Made by a program: the position numbers and the translations under genes
The notes under the pieces: generated by a model
Seen by the model: only the letters and a program-made list of their open reading frames with translations
Told to the model about the DNA's origin: nothing
Databases searched by the model: none
DNA from: Gloeophyllum trabeum ATCC 11539
Taxonomy: Eukaryota; Basidiomycota; Agaricomycetes; Gloeophyllales; Gloeophyllaceae
Assembly: GCF_000344685.1 (NCBI RefSeq)
Contig: NW_006920415.1
Span: 77,945-135,587 of the forward strand
Direction: 5' to 3'
Length of the DNA stretch: 57,643 nt
Shown here: positions 1 through 11,446 of the stretch, piece after piece
Position numbering within the stretch: the stretch's first letter is position 1
How the letters are laid out: every line of letters starts with the position of its first letter

Positions 1-2557
1 GATGACGAGGAGCTGACACTTGGAGAGAGGCGCGTTGTCAGAGATGCCACATCGGCTGGGCCTCCGGACGGGGACAGCGACAGCGTGTTAGGAAGCGATG
101 TCCTAACTAGTTGTCTTGAGATAACTGGGCCACGTGCCAACAGTTATGTCGTCACTACCTCAGTAAGCGTACTGAAAGGTAGGTCTGGCCGGGCCAATGC
201 CAACGGTCAAGTCAAGAGTCCAGGTAATCGCTGTATTCAACAGGAGGTTGAACTAAGGAATACATGGGTTTTCCTACAGTATATATAGTAACTGGTATAG
301 GGGTTAATACCCAAAGAAGAGAACAATAAGAAAGGACGCGTAAGCCATCCTGTGAGAACGTAACTCAGAGAAATGAGAAATACAAGGGCGCCCATTGGTA
401 GAAGGTGAGTCAAGGAAGATAACGTGTGAGAAGAAGATAGCGTCCATGGGAAGGTCTACTCGGAGAAAGGTACTGTCCAATAGCAATGCTCGGAATGGAA
501 ATGGAATGAGATAAGCATGGGAAAATCATAACACAGCGAGGACGAGGACGCATAGTGATATCCCGCCGCGAGCACGAATCACCCTCTTGTATTTCCCAGA
601 ATCGCCTGTGCTGTCGTGACACCCTAGAATAACTCCTTCTATTCAGACACGGATGTGGTATGATGAGTGGGATGATACATGTAGTGCTAGAAGCAGTGCA
701 AGTAGGGCGTCAGCGGCTCGAGCCAGAGGTGAACCACTTGAGAGTGTGGCCAAATCCCATACGCGCAATCGACAAGCCAGCGAAGATGCGTAGCGGCCAT
801 CGAGGTACAGCAGACGAGAATGCACGGCGGAGCGCGCTTTGAAGGGGGCACGGCAGCGGCGATGGAGGGTATACCTATGCCGACTGGTGCTTGATACCTG
901 TCCGCGGGCCAGCGCACATCAAGCGTCGTCGTCCTTGTCCTGAATCCACGCACCACGGCCCGGAAGATACGACGTGGCCGCGCGCCCTGGTGCCGAGAAA
1001 TAGAGCCGGCCCGGGGACGGACCATCTGCTCGGACGGCCGGGCATTGGCGCGAGGCTGGCGATGCCCAGAGCGGGAAAGAGGGAGAACAGAACACCGCGC
1101 GGCCTGGGAGCCCCTCGGGCGGATAGAGACGGAGAGGAGAAGCCCGCGGTGGATGGTGAGGCATTTACTTCGAGAATGACCAGCCCGCGACACGCGTGCA
1201 CGCGACGAAGGGCGCGGACAGGCGTGGGCACGGCGAGCGCCAGTCTCAGGCGCAGAGTCGCCTTGGGACGAGTGAGCGGGGCCCGGGTGATAGAGGGAGG
1301 GGCGCCACGGACACAGGCGCATCGACTCACCAGTTGCAGATCGACTGCACAGGAGCGGAGACGCCAGGGCACGGGACGGGTAACTGAGGAGCAATTTGAA
1401 CGGATGGAATGAGAGGAGGAGGCACGCGTGCACGCTGGGCGGGTGGGTGGGTGGGTGGTTAGATATGGAGTGGTGCTGCAGGGCATCAGGCGCACGCGGT
1501 ACCTACCTAGCGTGGGCCCCCGAAAGGTACGGAGATGCCCCGGACGGCGTTCGGGAGCGACGAAGAGAACATGCCTGGTGCTCCAACATTATTGGTGGCA
1601 AACTGCGCGGAAGACGAGGTGATGTACGTACGACGAGCGGGCGCGTCTATGGGAAGGGGTATGGCATGGTGCGTACCACCCTGCCCGCGCCCGCGCTCGA
1701 CGTCCGCGCGACCGGGACGGGGTGGCGTAGAGCATGAGGCTGCCGCTCAGGCCGGGGAGATGGCGGCGGGGCGGCAGGACAATTAAGGACGGTGGCGGGA
1801 CTGTCCGCGAGAGGGATGGATAGTGGACGGGGCGACAATGAAGGGGGCTAGGAGACGGAGAGATCAGCTGGCTTGACAGACGGTGGAGGGGGTGGGCGGA
1901 TGCCAGCGGCGACGTGAACGGCAACTTCGGGGTACAGGACGGAGAAGAATGCCGACGTCGACGGCGCCGAAGAGGGGATCCGAGTTCGCAGGTAGGGATG
2001 CGAGGCGGCCGGGAGGCGCATGTACCGATGCGACGGCGCGCTCCGGAGAATGATGTATGATGTCTGAAGCCGGAGGAGGAGCGGGTCATGGCGAGGATAG
2101 CCCGACGCGGCGAGCTGGATATGGAGGACGGAGGGATATGGACGCTCGCATCGCGTCCGATTGGTGGGGTGCTGCGTGTGCGAGGGAAAAGGCGCGTCCT
2201 CCGTCCGTGCACCGTCCCGAGTACCCGCCAACTTACCCCCAGCATCGCGGTCGACGCGCCCACGCTGCCAAACGTGATGGGGACGTGGTGGCGTAGAGCA
2301 CGAGGCTGCGGCTAGTGACCCATCGGCAATGAGAGGACGGCTCGCGCGGGCACTGAACGTTAGGTGGGATGTGAGTACTAGTAACGAGAGAAGGACGCGT
2401 GTGAGGAGAGGGACGCTGGGCAGGCGGACGGGGATCCGAGTGGCCAGGCATCAAGGCGAGGGTCAGACACGCAGAACAGTCGGCAAGGCGCATGCACGGA
2501 CGTATCAACGCAATAAACTCACAGAACGGGACCAAATACATACATCGCACATCGCAC
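1..2557. other. GC-rich stretch without a supported gene
   Basis: Open frames occur on both strands but are those expected from high GC content: low-complexity Arg/Pro/Ala/Ser proteins with no recognisable domain, none favoured over its overlaps. A (GGGT)n run lies near 1437-1462 and could form a G-quadruplex. Around 1720-2310 the minus strand carries weak tandem similarity: a block near 1727 (GTAGAGCATGAGGCTG) recurs near 2293 (GTAGAGCACGAGGCTG). I see a diverged repeat field rather than a gene. Confidence 0.6.
2330..2510 (-). repeat. Diverged C-rich repeat, arm A of an inverted pair
   Basis: Read on the minus strand this block resembles 3850-4210 on the plus strand. Shared landmarks are a GCCGACTGTTCTGCGTGTCT-like segment followed by CTGACCCTCGC, and further on TTACTAGTACTCACATCCCA against TTACTAGTACTCGCATCCCA. 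The two arms flank the secreted-protein gene and the F-box relic. The element is unidentified, and spacing between landmarks differs between arms, so these are old copies. Confidence 0.55.
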
Positions 2558-3169
2558 TCACAGATCCTCGAGAGCCCGCTTCACCCGCGCGCCCTCCGCC
2601 CACGCCAGAAACTCGGCGCAGTCCCCCGCCGCCGCCGCCGTCTCCTTCCACGCGTCCCAGCTCCCCACGAGCGTCTTCACGCCCACGATCCCCACGATGG
2701 CCTCCCAGTCTTTCACTCCCAGCGCACACAGCCCGCTCCCGATGTAGCACCCCGCGTGCGTGTCGAACGCCGTCTCCTGCAGCTCTTCACAGCTCATGTC
2801 GACTGCACCCGTCGCGAGCGGGACGAGCGCGGTCTGCAGGCAGTGCATCGTCGCGAGCATCCACCTCTGGCCCGCGGGCGTGAGCTGCCCGCGTTGCGCA
2901 GAGAACTGGGTGCAGAAGCGCAGGCCGTAGTGCAGCGGGTAGCCGGCGGGCCCGCAGTGGAAGCGCGCCTCGAGGCAGGCGGGGTAGAACGCGCAGCTGT
3001 CGTACGGCGGGCTGGAGCAGATGGCGGTGGAGTTGGTGGCGAGGGGCTGGGTGGCGCCGGCGAGGGCTGTGAACGGGAGGGCGAGGAGGGTACCGGTGCT
3101 GGGGGGGGGGGGTGTCAGCGGGGATTCGGGGCGAGTAGGAGGTTGGTACCGAATGCCTTTCATGATCAT
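2558..3169 (-). CDS. Small secreted cysteine-rich protein, uncharacterised
   Basis: Two exons, 3169-3150 and 3098-2558, giving 186 aa. The 51-nt intron has a C12 polypyrimidine tract before its CAG acceptor. Splicing creates a normal signal peptide: a short basic start (MIMKGIR), a hydrophobic core (TLLALPF) and a small-residue cleavage region (ALAGA). Without splicing the N-terminus is proline-rich and non-functional. The mature part has ten cysteines, an even number suited to disulfides, plus one NST sequon, and motifs such as FYPACLEA and CGPAGYP. I recall a family of unnamed secreted agaricomycete proteins with this pattern, but assign no function. It would act outside the cell or at the wall. 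Start at 3169 (M-I-M) or 3163 is equally possible. Confidence 0.75.
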   Translation of the reverse strand: MIMKGIRYQPPTRPESPLTPPPPSTGTLLALPFTALAGATQPLATNSTAICSSPPYDSCAFYPACLEARFHCGPAGYPLHYGLRFCTQFSAQRGQLTPAGQRWMLATMHCLQTALVPLATGAVDMSCEELQETAFDTHAGCYIGSGLCALGVKDWEAIVGIVGVKTLVGSWDAWKETAAAAGDCAEFLAWAEGARVKRALEDL

Positions 3170-3239
3170 CGCGAGCGTTGAACGTTGAACGTCGGGACGA
3201 GGAGCGGTGTCGAGGGTATGAGACACGCCGCGCCCCTGA

Positions 3240-3442
3240 CACCGCCGCAAACAGCCAATTTGATGAAGATGTCCAAGTGCCGCCCTACAAGCTTCCACGG
3301 CTCGCGAAAAACTTGAATCGAGGATTCCGGTCAAAGCGAGGGGCAAACCGCGGCTCCTCTCAATCACCACTGCAACGTACCGCGGATTCTTCAGGCAGAG
3401 TCGGGACCAGAGTTGTGAAGCAGTCAAAATGAAATCTCTCGC
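3240..3442 (-). pseudogene. F-box protein relic (post-F-box segment only)
   Basis: Minus-strand translation of about 60 codons reads LWSRLCLKNPRYVAVVIERS and then a GLPLALTGIL-like stretch. It lines up with the part just after the F-box in the gene at 13947-15862 (LWSRIGAKNPSHMRAALERS, RLPLTMMGIL) and in those at 5667 and 7802. The upstream F-box is absent (an in-frame stop lies at 3449-3451) and so is the downstream leucine-rich part. It runs in frame into the 5' side of the secreted-protein gene, which would otherwise look like one fused frame. I read it as a fragment of a fourth paralogue now forming promoter or 5' sequence for that gene. Confidence 0.7.
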
Positions 3443-3445
3443 CAA

Positions 3446-5666
3446 TAACTACATAGTAACTCCCACAAGGAACACGGGCTCCCAGTGGCGGGGCGCGCAG
3501 TCTCCCTCGTCTCTCTCGCCTTGTGTCTACCCATTCCGCAGGTCAATAGACATTATACCTCCTGCGCCTCCTTGTTCTCCTTTTTTTTTTACCACAGATG
3601 CTGTGGTTTCTCAGGGGTTGTTCTCCGTTCGTCGTCTCTGGTAACCCTTCCTGTTGTGCGAATTGTGGCTGGGTCCATCACCCTCTTTTGTATCTGTCCC
3701 TTGACACTCTAGGTTCCCTTCATATGGATTACTGCATCTATGTCTAGTGATCTCACTCGATGTTCCGTCCCTTCTACCCTCGTGGTTGCTGTCCATGCAT
3801 GTATTCCGTTTCCCGTCCGGACTGCCATTCAGTTGTCGACGTCCCAATACGTCGGTGTACGCGCCTTGCCGACCGTTCTGCGTATCTGACCCTCGCATCT
3901 ATGTCTATGCATCTCCGGCGTACACACGACCTCCTGACATCGCAACCCCCACGACATCCGGATCCCTCCGCGCTCTCCCAATACGAATCTTTCCCCTCGC
4001 CCAGTGACTATGCGAGATTTCGACGCCAGCCCCTTCCCCTCGGCGCGTCTCATCCTCTCTCGGTCACTCCGGCCCCACTATCTATCCAGCCAGCTCATGC
4101 GCATGCGTCCGTCTCCTCGCACCCTTCTCGTCCTCCCGTCCGCCCTTCTCCATTACTAGTACTCGCATCCCACTCTATGGTCCCATCCGGTCCGTTCTCC
4201 GTGCGCTCGGAGCCAGCACGGGCCCCTCCCGACCAATCTAGGTACGGCCCCGTCCGCGCGATCTCGAGCTCGTCCGCTCCCCTCCACCGCGAGTGTCCCC
4301 TGTGGCCGTCTCCATCCCCCGAGGAGGAAACAGCACCAACGACAGCCTCTATATCGTGAGTGTGTCGAGCGCGACGCTGCTCGCTGGGGAGTAGCTGATG
4401 GGTGTGGGAGAAGTACGTTCTTGCGTCTGCACACCCGTGCGTATCAGCCCCGGGCTGCGTGCTCCCGAAGGCACCGGCGTTGAGGCCTTCTCTCGCCCCT
4501 CGCATCCCACTCGACAGTGCACACCGCGCCCGTTGTCCAGTGGAGTCCCGTCAGCCCACGGAGGAAGCGGCAGCTACGACCACCAGCGCGGGTTGGGGCT
4601 CGTCCTGCCGCTTCCTCTCGGTGCAGCCACCGCGCACGGGCCTCCCCGCCTGTATCTGCGCCAGCCCCGTTCCAGCGCCTGACACTAATCCGAATTCCCG
4701 GAATTTGCGTTTGTCTCGAGCGGTGCTCGCGTCTCTGCGTCCGCGGGGGCGCATCTCCATCCCCGTGCGCAGCTTGGTTCCGACGCTATATCCGTACTGT
4801 GTCTCGCAGCTCCCGCAGCCCGACGCGTGTCCCGTCCGTCCCGTCTACCTCTGTCGTCGCTACGCATGTCTCTCCGCGCTCGTCTCCTCTCGTCCGTCGA
4901 CTCCCACCTCCCACCTGCGGACTCCCGATGGAGCCCCGACACCCCGTCTCGAGTCCCCGCGGCTCTGCACACCACGTGAGGGTGCGGCGCATGCTGTTCC
5001 TCGTCGGTTGTTCGCGGAGGGAGGGGCGCGCCCCGCACTCATCTTGCTGCGAACACGCACGGCGCTGCTCCCATGTGTGTTCCCTCCTCCACACGCCCTC
5101 TCATCCCCGCCGCGCGATCCTGCAGCGACCATCCCGCGCGCGTGCTTATCCCCCATCGCACGGGCACTGGTCCCGCCTGCGGATATTCTGCAGCCCCAAT
5201 CCCAGCCTTCGACGTGTTCAGGGGCGGGGACGCGCAGGCTGGCTAGGAGCTCCGAAGACGGAGGACACGGATCGATGGCAGTCCCCGCTGCTGTATTCTG
5301 AAATCCGTTAGTTGCTCTTCCGCGCTCGCAACCAGCCCCCGTCGCCGCGCCCTGCTAGTCTGCTTCCCCACACCAGGGCAGGGGAAGTGCGGTCATAACG
5401 GTGGCTATCGACGTCCACGACCTTGAATCATGGCGGCCTTGGCCAGTAAATGTACGCACGGGGGGCTCGCAGAATCCGACTTGACTGCCGGACCGGTTGT
5501 CGGTCAATCCTCTTCCAGCGTCGCATTTCGAATTGGATCCGGCTGTTCGATGCATGGCGGCTAACGTAGTGTAGGAGAGCGGGTGCATAGACAAGGTGGC
5601 ATCGTAATTCAACTAAAGGAACATGTTTACAGCGAGGGATACTCTGCCATGCCATGCCTTCCCCGA
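3446..5666. repeat. C-rich repeat field, arm B; no supported gene
   Basis: The plus strand is C-rich across 3830-5300, with long Ser/Pro/Arg frames and no domain. 3850-4210 matches 2330-2510 on the opposite strand (see that entry). Within the block, pieces near 4140-4200 and 4480-4560 (CGCATCCCACTC) resemble each other, suggesting internal tandem copies. A T-run lies near 3582-3590. From 5300 to 5666 I see nothing beyond the 3' flank of the F-box gene. Confidence 0.5.
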
Positions 5667-7593
5667 TCAATCCTCTAAATACAGGTCTCTTTCGTCGACA
5701 TCATCCTCCCTGTCACTCAGCTCTGCCTCACTCCAGGAGGAATCGGGGGGAGCCTCGGCGTACAGCTGCGTCTTTTCGTCGTACTCGTACCCGTGCGTGT
5801 TGATCGCATTTGCTGGAGGTGCGATAGTCAGCTTCACGACGATATCTGACAATTGCGCCACGTCTTCGCTCGGCCAGCCGGTCACGCCGCGGATGTCGAG
5901 GTGCGCCAATTTGCGTTCTCTCGATTCCAGCGCGACGGCTAGCCGGCTTGGGAAGTCTTCTCCCGCGTGCGGAGAGATGTCCTCGATGGTGAGGTACTCG
6001 AGGCGAGGGAACAAAGGCGCGGGCCGGTCCATGCCTTCCTGCTGCGACGCTGCCCCTTGGATCGACAATGCGTCGAGGAACTCGTGGTCTGCCCGTGCCA
6101 CCCACAGCCTCGTAACATTGACCAGGTGTCCAAATCGTCGCTTCCAGTGGCCTGCCTTCATCCCGGATGTTGGATCCACTTGCAAATACTTCAGATCGGG
6201 CTCCGCGAGCGACCGCACCAGGGCCTCCTTGACGTCCCCGGAGTCGGCCTCGCCATATTCTGACGAATGGGTGCCATTGAATACAGATATCAGCATCCTG
6301 GGGCCCTCCGCGGCCCAAGCCACGTAGTCCTGCCATCTGCGCGCATCGACGTCATCGACACCACGTGAGTAATGTGAGTAGTAGTCGGACATGTCCCGGG
6401 TCCTGTCGGCGATAGCAAGCTTGACCTGAGAGCTTTCATTGAATACCCCCTGCGCCAGCGTTGTGATGGACTCGACGACGTCCGATAGCGGGACTTCTTC
6501 GTCCACTCGACGACCGTTATGGGAGTAGGAATGCTTACATGTGAACGAAGATAGTACCATTTCAATGTTGATGGCGGCCGGGATGTCGAGGTGGACAAAT
6601 AATGTAGAGCAGTGGAGAAGGGTGTCGACTAGGACCAAGGATTCGAGGCGACGCATAGTCGCCTTTCTCGTAGGACCTCTGAGGACCGGGGTTAACGCAG
6701 ATCTGGGGCGTTGGAAGCACTCTTTGAGTGTAAGAGACTGAAGCTGAGGCAAGTTCTCTAGAAGCACCACAAGGTCGGAAAATTCAATGTGGTCCCTGTC
6801 CATAGAGAGGGACAGCAGCGAGGGGCGCAGAAGCTTGCCATAGCCCCGCCTTGTGATCGCCCAGCGGGATACGGAGAGGTGCTGCAGACTCGGACAGTCG
6901 AGCTCCGGGAGCCACGTTGCGAAGACTTTATCAGAGTAGAAGGTCTCGTCTGCCACTGTAAGCGAGACCAGTTGGTGAAGTACTTGCTTGCGGAGCTTGC
7001 GAGGACGTGTGCCATCATCATGGGGCGGGTCGAGAATGCGCAGATCCAGCTCGCGGATACGCTGTAGCTTCCGTAGAGCGACCAGAAAGGCTTCCCTCTC
7101 CCTCTTCCCTGAGTATGCGTAGGTCTTGACCTCCCCGCAGACAGTGAGTGGCACGCCCTTGGATCTCTTGAGCATCAGCTTGACGTGGCGGGGGTTCGCT
7201 AGTCCCACGCGTGCCCAGAGTGCAGGTGTGTCCAGCGCCACCATACGCCAGAGCCAGCAGACATGGGAGACATGGAGGAGGAACATGGGCCTGGAGGAAG
7301 CGCAATCTCCCCAGGCGATCGCGATGATCTTCAGCAGTAGCTCTGTCGGGAGTCGCGAGACAGGCATGAGGCTGTTGCGGCTGCGCTTGCGACGCGCCAG
7401 CTCTTCCTCACACTCACGTATGAGCTGTTCTCGCTCTTCGAGCTCTGCTTTTGTGGCATGATTCAGCTTCATCTCCATGACACGCATTTCGCTCCTGCCG
7501 GGCTATATGAATCAGGAGTCCAGAGAGCACTGGTGGGAAAGCCTACGCGGATATCCAGCGACGCTTGTTCTTTTTCCATGGTAGAGTACTCAT
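5667..7593 (-). CDS. F-box protein, agaricomycete paralogue 1
   Basis: Two exons, 7593-7547 and 7494-5667, giving 624 aa. The 52-nt intron (GTAGGC...GGCAG, CTGAT branch) splits a codon in phase 2, the same place and phase as in the other two paralogues. Residues about 20-50 form a charged coiled-coil-like stretch. The F-box-like motif follows (residues about 57-100, MPVSRLPTELLLKIIAIAW), then a long alpha/beta leucine-containing region, and the protein ends in a very acidic tail. F-box proteins link SCF ubiquitin ligases to substrates through Skp1; the target is unknown. It is divergent from the next F-box gene, with about 175 bp between the two start codons. Starting at 7487 without the first exon is possible but loses the conserved SE....KL..AT stretch. 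Confidence 0.85.
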
Positions 7594-7768
7594 CCTAAAT
7601 AGCGATTGGATCTGGTATAGGTTTAAGTATGAGAGGTGCCAATTGTAGTGGCGCGTATCTTTGGCTATCCAAATAGAGCCAAATAGCTCCACGCAGAATG
7701 AACCTGAAGTCAAGACGATGAACGTCCCTGCCTCTGACAGGATTTGATAACGTTCAACTCAGACCATC
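7594..7768. promoter_or_regulatory. Bidirectional promoter region of two F-box genes
   Basis: About 175 bp separate the proposed start codons of the divergent paralogues at 7593 (minus) and 7769 or 7802 (plus). Any promoters must lie here or overlap the short first exons. No clear TATA box is visible. A shared control region for the two copies is inference from the arrangement. Confidence 0.4.
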
Positions 7769-9700
7769 ATGGTTTTCTTCCCCTCCTTTACGCCGCGCGA
7801 GATGGTGCATCGGTACGGAGACTTCGGGGGTGTATCAGCAATATCCCACTGATGCACGCTTCTCCCCAGGTCCGAGGAGCTATTCAGCCAGATCAAGCTG
7901 GACGATGCGACGATGGCATGTGTTCATGCTCTCGATAATCGTATATCCGAACTCGAGCAGCAGTTAGTTCAAACTAAACGTAGGCGCAACAGTTTTATGC
8001 CTGTTGCGCGACTCCCAATGGAGCTGGTCGCAAAAATCATCTCTTTAGCCTGGCACGACTGTGCCTCATACGAGCCAACGTTCTTGGTCGACATGACTCA
8101 TGTCTGGAGCCACTGGCGAGAAGCAGCGCTGCAGACGCAGTACCTCTGGTCGTTGGTGGGCTTGAAAAACTCTCGACACGTTCGAGCGATGTTGGAGCGA
8201 TCCAGAGGCGCGCCGCTGAAGGTGTCAGGCAGAGTCAACTCTGAAATTTATCCAGGCCCGACCAAAGCTTTTTATACAGTGCTCAGAAAGCTCCATCGTG
8301 TCCAGGAGCTTGACATCCACGTTCTGCTCCGGGACGGAAAACTGTGGAAGCCAACACCGCTGGGGATGAGGCTTCGAAAGTGCCTGTTCCCTGCATTACA
8401 GTCCCTGGTCTTATCGAGCGAAAGATGTGACAACATCGAAACTCATATGCGCTGGATTTCGCAAGTCAGTTTGCCCCATCTACAGCACCTGGCTGTGCAC
8501 TGCTTCAGTCTCTCGTCATATCACAATTTCCTTCTCCCTTCGTTGACATCGTTGTCAATAGAAGAGACCAGAGGGATTGATGTTCCTTTGATGATTGCTA
8601 TCCTTGAGGATCTGCCGCAGTTGAAGACATTGAAAATAGTGCATTCCATTTTCCTGCCCGTCAACCTTGCACTGACACCGATAATCCACCACAATCAGGA
8701 CAAGACGAGGATACCTTGCTTACGATCCCTAACTCTCGGACTGACCCTCATGGAGTGTTCTTCCCTTCTCGCCCAGCTAGAGTTCCCCGCCGTCACAGAT
8801 GTCCAGATCACACTCCATGGGTTCGAGTGTGAACGGTACTGCAGAGATTACATGCCAGAAGTATTCCTTGTTTCCGACCTCCTCGGTCCAATCATCGCGC
8901 TGTGCCATACTGCATTGCCTTCCCATCGTCGCAGGAAGCTCACTTTGTCTAAGTCATGGAGGCCGGGTAGGGACAGTCGTGAACAGCTGGTATACAAGCA
9001 TGACGATTACCTTGTGTGGATGGATACGAGACCCACAACGTCATCTGATGAGGGGAACCCAAGAATGCTGGTGTCGGTGGCCGTTGGACAGCAGCAGCCT
9101 TTGAAGGGCACCCTGCAGAACTTACAAGATGCTAGACATGTCTTGCTACAGTCATTGGCCACAGTCAATCTTGAATATCTCCAACTAGAGTCTGGCGATA
9201 CCGCCGAAGACTGGAATCTAGAATTTGGGCATCTGATACACGTAACCCGGCTCTGGGTGACCGGCGCTGATGACGACTTCCTCGATGCCCTAAACGCAGA
9301 CTTCAATGACTCTAATACACTCACCGACGAGGTGAGCACCCCAGCTGCCGATATCGCTGAGGATATCTTGTTCCCCTCGCTGCGGTACCTCGTACTCGAA
9401 GAAGGGCCCGGTAGCTATGATGGAGACTTTGCAGAGAGATTGTCGATCGCACTGCGATCGAGGCAAAGGACGGGCAGAATCCCGCGTCTATCCCATCTCG
9501 ACATCCAAGGCGTCGAGGACTGGGCGAGTCAGCACGTGGCGTGCCTGCAGGAGACGGTGGACAAGCTTACCTTACGACCCCCTGCCGACATTTACTACAA
9601 ACAGGAGGCTGTGGAAGGGTGTGAGGTGAATGAGGAGGTTAAAAGCAGCGAGGAGGTCTGGGAAGACGACCCGTGGTTCGACGAAAATGAAGACGAGTGA
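7769..9700 (+). CDS. F-box protein, agaricomycete paralogue 2
   Basis: Exon 1 ends at 7812, the intron is 7813-7869 (GTACGG...CCCCAG, CTGAT branch), exon 2 is 7870-9700. Starting at ATG 7802 gives 613 aa; the in-frame ATG 7769 adds 11 residues. The intron splits an Arg codon (CG|G), as in paralogue 3 (CG|A). The first residues after it (SEELFSQIKL) align with paralogues 1 and 3. The F-box-like motif (MPVARLPMELVAKIISLAW) sits near residue 50, followed by WREAALQTQYLWSLVGLKNS and a long leucine-rich C-terminal region with an acidic tail. Probable SCF substrate adaptor of unknown target. Exon 2 is 1831 nt long, identical in length to that of paralogue 3. Confidence 0.88.
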
Positions 9701-11446
9701 CTCGCAGTCAAACTTGCATTCCGAGTCTATGCCATACTGTAGTCACTGATCGAAAGTATAGTGTCCTGTTTGAATGAAGTTCGCAGCAGTCTAGCTACCT
9801 CTCTGTCCGCCCAAGAAGCAAACGAAGGGGATGCACATTGTTCGAATCCGGGTCTGCGCACCACGGCATACAAAACACGCACATGTATTGCTATCGACAA
9901 CGACGCTCGCAGGATGCAGCGGGTCAGAGCTTGATACCAGTACTTACTTCAACTGTCCGGCTGCACTCTGACGTCACCCCTGGGCTGATTATCCACCGTG
10001 ATGCTTGCCGGTATCGACGAACGGGTAACATCGAGTGTGCTTGCCTTGCCATCAACGATGTACCTGGAGCATCCAATGATCCTGAAATTAGCTCAAGGGC
10101 AGAGGGTAAGATGCAGGAAGTGTCCGTATGCACAGAAGAACGAACACTATGCGTACCTGATTCACCGCGGCGTGCAAGGCATCCGAACAAGCTTAGGGGA
10201 CTGGAGTCCGCCCTGGACTCGATACATTGCGTTTGCAAGCACTTCCGGACGTCGAAAGCGAAGAAGTGGAGCGACGAGCGCTCTCCCCATCCAATCTGAC
10301 TACTAAAGAAAAGGACTCGCAGGAAATCCTACCGTCGGTCGAGAGGCTGCCTAAGCACGAGTCAGAAGTATCCAAATGGGGTTTTCATCGCTGTGCACAA
10401 ATCGATACATATCACCGGTCATTAGTGACTCCAAAGCGAGGACAAAGTGGAGCAGCTGGCGGCTCAATGTGAATATTGCAGGTAAAGACTGAACTCACCA
10501 TAGTTACGACGCGTGAGGCTCATCGCAATGTCCCCAGCGACCACTACACGTCTTATCAATGCAAACGATCCAGACCGATGAGAACAAGAGAATACAATTG
10601 CAATACAAATGAGAACGCTGTATCACATCGATATTCATCGTACGTACGAGTCCGAAAGGATCGTGGAGGTCGGTATCGAAGATGGAAGATGCCGATACAA
10701 CGGGGGACTCCGGCTTGTGATTGAGCGAATGATGAGCGAGTTATAGACACTAGTGCAAAGTTTACTTGACACGCCCCTCGGTCTAGGACCTTTGAAGAAA
10801 CGGGTATGTACGAGAGAGGTTTGCAGCCCAGGAACATCCCGAGTATCCCGACGCGACTTGAAGAACGCGCCTGGCCATGCGTACCGTGAGCAACATCAAC
10901 TGGAGCTTCGGGAGCCCGCGCTAAGCGACAAGGAAATCTGACGGTGCTGAGTAGCGACATGCAGCGTTCGGGCCATCAGAGAGCGCGTGCACGCGCACTG
11001 ACAGCGTACACGAGCAGACCTCAGCATTGTTGAACGCTGCTGTATCGGCGCTGCCCTTTGCGATGGACATCTGCGAGGACTAGTGTACATTGAACCCGGA
11101 GATTTCAGCCACCCGAGTCGCCGGAGAGGCCATTTCGGATTTGCCTCCGTGCCCACGGCGATCAAACTGCCTCCGCCGCTCCGGGTTCTGGTTCCCCATC
11201 CGGGCAGAGTAGGAAACGAGGAATCTCGCAAATCATGAGGACGCACCAAGGCCCAGGGCCGAATCTACTTTCTTGTGTATGTTTACGCGAAAATGAAGCT
11301 GCCGGCCCTGCGGGCCAGAGAACTCAAGTTGCGAGATCCATGGCCAGCAACTTCCATCGCCAACGTAAACCGCCCCCGAACGTTCCACTTTTTAATGTGA
11401 ACATCTCCGTCATACGCTCCCTTTCTTTCGCTACCACTGGTACAGG
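9701..11446. other. Intergenic, no gene seen
   Basis: Short overlapping frames on both strands have no domain and no convincing splice pattern. A B-box-like TTCGAATCC at 9840-9848 has no partner A box and no cloverleaf. I support nothing here. Confidence 0.5.

Noticed and set aside
687..1495. Long overlapping frames of up to 248 codons on the minus strand and 173 on the plus strand
   Set aside because: Typical of GC-rich DNA with few stop codons; no domain, and both strands are equally open.
4402..5311. Two plus-strand frames of 299 and 264 codons in overlapping phases
   Set aside because: Both are Arg/Pro/Ser-rich low complexity in a C-rich repeat field; having two open phases argues for composition, not coding.
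9838..9850. B-box-like TTCGAATCC
   Set aside because: No upstream A box at tRNA spacing and no foldable cloverleaf.
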